Shown piece after piece: positions 37,201 to 40,373 of a stretch of 40,373 bases of DNA; within the stretch, counting starts at the first letter, position 1, and the number at the start of each line of letters is the position of its first letter. The notes beneath the pieces are model-generated. The model was not told the origin of the DNA, searched no databases, and worked only from the letters and a program-made list of their open reading frames with translations. The position numbers were made by a program, and so were the translations under genes. Source of the stretch: Bacteroidales bacterium (GTDB taxonomy: Bacteria > Bacteroidota > Bacteroidia > Bacteroidales > UBA7960); assembly GCA_019429055.1 (NCBI GenBank), contig JAHYJP010000015.1, positions 1-40,373 of the forward strand, written 5' to 3'.

Positions 37201-38116
37201 TGATCATTCGGCTATGGATATCCTTTTAATCGATCTTCCGGAGTTTAACAGCAATGCCTATCTGTATGCATCCTACCAGTTTACGGTTGAGGAAGACGGC
37301 ACTTACTATTTCGGATGGCATACCGATGGGGGTACTTCCGGGCGTTACTATATTTTTGTGGATGATATAAAGATCATTGAAGATGTTGCTGCACAACCTG
37401 TTGCAGATCCATACACTGAAATCCTTGACCTTGAAGTATTCTTCAGCGCCAATGCTGAAAACTATTCTTTCCTTGAGTGGGATTTTGGCGATGGTAATAC
37501 ATCCAATGAAGCCAACGTATATCATGTATATGAAGCAACCGGCACCTATGATGTGGTTCTGACCCTTGGTGGTGGTTGTGTGGATGCCGTTTATGAATTC
37601 AGCATTACCATTGATTGTATAATGGACCCTGATTTTGAGTTTACAGTTGACGGCACAGTTGTAACCTTTGCAGCTCTTGAAGATGCCGCCGGCTACCAGT
37701 GGGAGTTTGGCGACGGAACCATGGGATGGGGACACGAAATAACCCACGATTATGCTGTGGAAGAATCACAAACTTTTACCGTTACCCTTACTGCTTTTTA
37801 CAATTGCGGAAATGAAGTGGTTGAAAAACAAGTGCAGATTGATATTACTGGTGTCGATGATTTAACTGATGAAATCGCTGCCGGCGAATTCCTGCTGTAT
37901 CCCAATCCGGCACATTCCACTATTAACATTGTTTCGACATCACCCATGAGCAGAGTTACGATCACCGACCTTCTCGGTAAAGTGGTTTATGACAATACGG
38001 TTTCGGGGAAATCGGAGATAAATATATCTGTTGGTGACCTGAACACAGGGCTCTACCTGGTGCATGTTTATGGAGAAGGAGATGTAATGGTTAAAAAACT
38101 GCAGGTTAACAGATAA
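34289..38116 (+). CDS. Large T9SS-secreted protein with four choice-of-anchor-J-like modules and two PKD domains
   Basis: A 1275-aa exported protein. Signal peptide MKLNFTFLMIVMMTAGVSVL ends near NAQ. Four similar jelly-roll-like (choice-of-anchor J / cleaved-adhesin type) modules lie near residues 35-205, 325-500, 615-775 and 880-1040; each ends in a strand such as AAFHLDDIVIKN, MHIDDITVYQ or IFVDDIKIIE. They alternate with CARDB-like Ig domains (for example DAIPLELVSPVANTCFADQT). Two PKD domains follow (YSFLEWDFGDGNTSN, YQWEFGDGTMGWGHE). The last 75 residues are a type A T9SS sorting domain (LLYPNPAHSTINIV through GLYLVHVY to VKKLQVNR). It should be exported, carried across the outer membrane by the type IX system and surface-anchored or released. 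No catalytic motif was found, so adhesion or glycan/protein binding is likely. It is a single-gene unit followed by a strong terminator. Confidence 0.9.
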   Translation: MKLNFTFLMIVMMTAGVSVLNAQMSPKDGSYQELPQFVDFEEFNGVNLSEIYPGWQEGKGYQQPQYAGGAWFSADQMHNSKTAAVGFSFTGLKDEWIISPQFMATETTVISFKAALSRFWDDPVTGNLAHNDSISILVSTNTSQFDFAHLVHSFKLGNTPGWELERYQFDLSNFAGQLIHLAFYATNGQEANSLAAFHLDDIVIKNAVGFDAIPLELVSPVANTCFADQTPITVLIQNDGLEPITSVPVRVRVRGAVNENFYGIYEGTLQPGEQGLVHAGYIENGNYGQYTFSVETELPGDEFQYNNALSSIVIDHPEPVELPLPFMNFMGFFWNNLSDIYPGWYEARGKDYPRVAMDTDWQGTNFDGARTANVFFAGLGTEDWMVGPKFNATENLVVELRAAAEYIQGGTQMGSDDKLAIMISADCGETWQEAAAIKREDNLTASLQPFSFSIPDYADQEIILAFYATTGNVSDPQQYIVHVTDIDIKNLFDYDAGVTRILSPGASCGFSDEEELIVEVKNFGFQTISDFQIAYSLNGADPVVETISQSLDYNDVISYTFTSTLDLTQQDDNVLSVWTMLENDEYAGNDGLMDIPLLLSSHDLAGEGQYTMGFEEHEDFSDWLVEDGNNDGTEWELINDPVHAHSGSFSFAYFSNQTSSPSNDWLFSPCFFLQEGITYNVSFWYKNRASNWPESLKLMLGNSQHSSSMNVTLIDLGHIANPGYLKAEVEFTVDESGEYYFGWHAYGSADQFGMHIDDITVYQVFDQDLALLNFRAERNKDENCVLDNVDEIQLRIWNAGTEIVSQISVAMEIDHADPIQLNADQVLEAGETAWVSFTAGFVLDAYQLYHLNFYVTNVEDQNSTNDTLTVENFLHSDYNMGFEADEDFSGWNVQSLEGVNEWHVREGADQANSGTQALAIRTDGAGGNTANDDWAITDCFHLEAGKCYEISFWYRSWFSTENLAVYMGTDNDHSAMDILLIDLPEFNSNAYLYASYQFTVEEDGTYYFGWHTDGGTSGRYYIFVDDIKIIEDVAAQPVADPYTEILDLEVFFSANAENYSFLEWDFGDGNTSNEANVYHVYEATGTYDVVLTLGGGCVDAVYEFSITIDCIMDPDFEFTVDGTVVTFAALEDAAGYQWEFGDGTMGWGHEITHDYAVEESQTFTVTLTAFYNCGNEVVEKQVQIDITGVDDLTDEIAAGEFLLYPNPAHSTINIVSTSPMSRVTITDLLGKVVYDNTVSGKSEINISVGDLNTGLYLVHVYGEGDVMVKKLQVNR

Positions 38117-38140
38117 AGAATATTTCGCATTTAAATTTAA

Positions 38141-38176
38141 AAAAAACCCGGAAATGAAAAGTTTCCGGGTTTTTTT
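38141..38176. terminator. Bidirectional terminator between convergent genes
   Basis: AAAAAACCCGGAAA (38141-38154) and TTTCCGGGTTTTTT (38162-38175) form a perfect stem around a seven-base loop. The A-run and T-run lie on opposite sides, so the element can stop the plus-strand cargo transcript and the minus-strand flavoprotein transcript ending at 38198. Confidence 0.9.
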
Positions 38177-38197
38177 GAGTTTATTCCAACGGGAAGT

Positions 38198-39289
38198 TTA
38201 TGTCTTTTGGGTATCAAAATTCATGGCATTCTGCAACTCTTCCATTAATTCATTGAAGATCTCTTTTACAGAGCTTATTTTTGTTGCCAGGAAAGCATTG
38301 CTTCCGGCAAATGCATAACCACTTTTCATATTCCCTTTGTAAGCATTATAAAGAGCGGTAACAATACAGTACGGACTGCTTGATATATCGCAGGTTTTAA
38401 TGCAGTGGAACGGACATTTGATAGGTGTTTTTAGCCCCAGCTTTACTTTATCAAGAAAGGAATTGTTGATAGCTCTTCCGGGCATGCCAACAGGACTTTG
38501 GATGATTTCCATATCTTCTTCATGGGCATTGATATACGACATTTTAAATTCCATGGATGCATCGCATTCATCAGATGTAACAAAGCGTGTTCCCAGTTGG
38601 GCGGCTCTGGCACCTTTTTGCATTATGTTATAAATATCAGTACCTGTGTAAATCCCCCCTGCAGCAATTACAGGAATCTCTTGTCCATATTTATCTTCAA
38701 AGTATTTTACTGTATCGACCACCTGGGGTACAAGTTCCTCAAGGCTGTAATGCGTATCTGTGATCTGGTCTTTTTTAAAACCCAGATGACCACCTGCTTT
38801 AGGGCCCTCAACCACAATCGCATCGGGAAGGTAATCAAACAGCGATTTCCATTTCTCGCAAATGATTTTGGCTGCCCGTCCTGATGAAACAATGGGAACG
38901 AGTTTGGTTTTACTATCGGGAGTGAGAAATTTGGGCAGGTCCATTGGTAAGCCGGCACCTGAAAAGATAATGTCAACCTTTTCGGCTATGGATGTGCGCA
39001 CCAGGTCGGCAAAATTGGTCATGGCCATCATGATGTTAACACCGATGATGCCTTTTGTTTTTTCCTTTGCCTTCTGTATTTCCATTTTAAGGCCTTCAAT
39101 ATTGGCCTGGAGGTAGTCAATAGCTGAATTGCGGTGCACAAGGCCTAATCCCGCTGCCGAAATTACACCTACACCACCCTGATTGGCTACAGCTGCAGCC
39201 AGTCCTGACATGGAGATACCTACTCCCATACCGCCTTGAACTATGGGAACCGGAATAAGCAAATCTCCGATTCTAAAATCTTTGATCAC
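38198..39289 (-). CDS. Nitronate monooxygenase / FabK-like FMN-dependent oxidoreductase
   Basis: A 363-aa TIM-barrel flavoprotein of the 2-nitropropane dioxygenase family. Visible motifs: PIVQGGMGVGISMSGLAAAV near the N-terminus, GVNIMMAMTN, the catalytic/FMN region VVEGPKAGGHLGF, and the phosphate loop PVIAAGGIYTGTDI with AAQLGTRFVTSDEC. Family members oxidise nitronates or, as FabK, reduce enoyl-ACP; the sequence alone does not decide between them. The C-terminal 85 residues add a Cys-rich stretch, CPFHCIKTCDISSSPYC (about 299-315), not part of the minimal barrel, which might bind an Fe-S cluster or zinc. The start is GTG at 39289, the only start codon ahead of the first motif in frame. It stands alone between a shared terminator and a short AT-rich gap. 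Confidence 0.87.
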   Translation of the reverse strand: MIKDFRIGDLLIPVPIVQGGMGVGISMSGLAAAVANQGGVGVISAAGLGLVHRNSAIDYLQANIEGLKMEIQKAKEKTKGIIGVNIMMAMTNFADLVRTSIAEKVDIIFSGAGLPMDLPKFLTPDSKTKLVPIVSSGRAAKIICEKWKSLFDYLPDAIVVEGPKAGGHLGFKKDQITDTHYSLEELVPQVVDTVKYFEDKYGQEIPVIAAGGIYTGTDIYNIMQKGARAAQLGTRFVTSDECDASMEFKMSYINAHEEDMEIIQSPVGMPGRAINNSFLDKVKLGLKTPIKCPFHCIKTCDISSSPYCIVTALYNAYKGNMKSGYAFAGSNAFLATKISSVKEIFNELMEELQNAMNFDTQKT

Positions 39290-39549
39290 GATCGTGTTCT
39301 TTTAAATTATTGTTTAAAATAAATGTAAAGTTAGAAAAACTATACAGGCACCCGACTTTTGGTATGTTTTATTATTGTTAATTAACATGGTTTCTGATTA
39401 CTGGCGCATGGAGCTTATCCTTGTAGTTATTATGGTGCTGGAGGGTATACCAATGATCATGTGGGCGACACCATTATAAAAGTTTTCTTTTCCATATCTC
39501 CTTGCTTTTTCGTAATTTGCCGGTCCAAACTAATAAAACCCAATAAAGA

Positions 39550-40373
39550 ATGAACTCACGTCGCGATTTTATCAAAACTACCGGCATAGCAACACTTGGG
39601 GTACTTGCCGGACAAGCTTGTACAACCCATTCGTCAACCAACGGTGATGCGTTGGGAAAAGTATCGGGCCCACTGGTCATTTCTACCTGGAGAAACATCA
39701 AAGCCAATGAAGCAGCCTGGGAAGTTATCAGTCGCGGTGGTCGTGCGCTGGATGCAGTTGAAAATGGTGTGATGGTACCTGAAAACGATCCCGATGACCG
39801 GAGTGTGGGTTATGGTGGTCGTCCTGACAGGGAGGGGAATGTAACCCTCGATGCCTGTATTATGGATGAGATGGGAAATTGCGGCTCAGTTTGCGCATTG
39901 CAACACATCAGAAACCCCATTTCCGTTGCCCGTAAAGTAATGGAAGACACTCCTCATGTTATGCTGGCAGGCGAGGGTGCATTGCAGTTTGCACTGGAAA
40001 AAGGTTTTAAGCGGGAAAACCTTCTTACCGAAAAATCACTCAAAGAATGGGAAGAGTGGCTTGAAACATCACAATACCGTCCCATCATAAACATCGAAAA
40101 CCACGATACCATAGGCATGTTGGCCATTGACCAGAATGGAAATATTTCTGGTGCTTGTACTACCAGTGGCATGGCCTATAAACTTTACGGCAGGGTAGGG
40201 GATTCGCCTATTATTGGTGCAGGTTTATATTGCGACAATGAAGTGGGTGGTGCGGTAGCCACCGGTACAGGCGAACTGGTTATGAAAACACTGGGTACAT
40301 TTCTTATCGTTGAACTTATGCGAAATGGCGCTAATCCCCAGGAAGCTGTTACTGAAGCAGTGCATCGCATCAT
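39550..40373 (+). CDS. N4-(beta-N-acetylglucosaminyl)-L-asparaginase / isoaspartyl peptidase family, 3' end outside window
   Basis: The reading frame is open from ATG 39550 to the window edge, giving 274 residues of an Ntn-hydrolase normally about 330-350 aa. The N-terminus MNSRRDFIKTTGIATLGVL is a twin-arginine signal, with a Cys (GQACTT) that might be lipidated although the lipobox is poor. The alpha chain shows GGRALDAVENGV, GYGGRPDREGNVTLDACIMD and LQHIRNPISVAR. The autoprocessing site HDTIGMLAID carries the catalytic nucleophile Thr187, followed by GNISGACTTSGMAYK and GRVGDSPIIGAGLYCDNEVG, then TGTGELVMK. These match glycosylasparaginase, which cleaves the GlcNAc-Asn bond of glycopeptides, in the periplasm here. 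Plain isoaspartyl peptidase is the alternative. The 260 bases upstream hold no other convincing gene. Confidence 0.92.
   Translation, partial: MNSRRDFIKTTGIATLGVLAGQACTTHSSTNGDALGKVSGPLVISTWRNIKANEAAWEVISRGGRALDAVENGVMVPENDPDDRSVGYGGRPDREGNVTLDACIMDEMGNCGSVCALQHIRNPISVARKVMEDTPHVMLAGEGALQFALEKGFKRENLLTEKSLKEWEEWLETSQYRPIINIENHDTIGMLAIDQNGNISGACTTSGMAYKLYGRVGDSPIIGAGLYCDNEVGGAVATGTGELVMKTLGTFLIVELMRNGANPQEAVTEAVHRI

Noticed and set aside
39387-39479. A 30-codon hydrophobic frame (MVSDYWRMELILVVIMVLEG...) before the asparaginase gene
   Set aside because: It is short, has no ribosome-binding signal, and the same stretch is open in other frames; a small membrane peptide cannot be excluded but there is no positive support.
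1-40373. CRISPR arrays, insertion sequences, prophage genes, tRNA or rRNA genes
   Set aside because: Reading the intergenic gaps showed no regularly spaced repeats, no terminal inverted repeats flanking a transposase, no integrase or capsid-like proteins, and no cloverleaf-like segments.

Overview
The window is a chromosomal stretch from a Bacteroidota bacterium, most likely an environmental anaerobe of class Bacteroidia (order uncertain). The evidence is a type IX secretion sorting domain on a large surface protein, a TamA-like lipoprotein (TamL) coupled to TamB, a DUF2851 gene, a zapA-rny neighbourhood, promoters resembling the Bacteroidota TTTG / TAnnTTTG type, few Shine-Dalgarno sequences, and AT-rich spacers. 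I see no transposase, integrase, phage gene, CRISPR array or tRNA; it reads as ordinary core genome with some accessory genes.

Layout. (1) 100-4445: a possible 40-aa small protein, two tandem paralogous 7TM-PAS-HisKA_2 sensor kinases and an OsmC-like protein, all on +. (2) 4478-5764 (-): DUF2851 protein. (3) 6054-8461 (+): a coiled-coil protein, ZapA, a probable 6S RNA and ribonuclease Y. (4) 8694-9819 (+): two exported thioredoxin-fold proteins, closed by back-to-back terminators against a ferritin-like gene (9935-10390, -). (5) 10530-16695 (-): a three-gene NuoE / NuoF / GltD-NuoG operon whose architecture matches the Stn family of electron-bifurcating transhydrogenases. (6) 16786-18804 (-): a methyltransferase and TsaD. 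(7) 18966-33969: cell-envelope block with TamB (+), AI-2E transporter and M15 peptidase (-), a LOG-family protein (+), then an overlapping TamB-TamL pair (-). (8) 34289-38116 (+): a 1275-aa T9SS cargo protein with four jelly-roll-like modules and two PKD domains. (9) 38198-39289 (-): a nitronate monooxygenase/FabK-like flavoprotein. (10) 39550-end (+): a Tat-exported asparaginase-family enzyme cut by the window edge.

How they work together. The best candidate for a notable system is the Stn-like complex: it is predicted to connect NADH, ferredoxin and NADPH pools in the cytoplasm. Its large subunit joins an NADPH-type GltD module to a NuoG-like domain in which the usual Mo/W-ligating Cys/Sec position appears to be Glu, arguing against formate dehydrogenase. 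The second theme is outer-membrane biogenesis: two divergent TamB paralogues but only one TamL partner within about 15 kb. Other points of note are a TamB gene whose best start is a non-canonical AUU, and a second sensor kinase with Asn where its twin has the expected phospho-accepting His.
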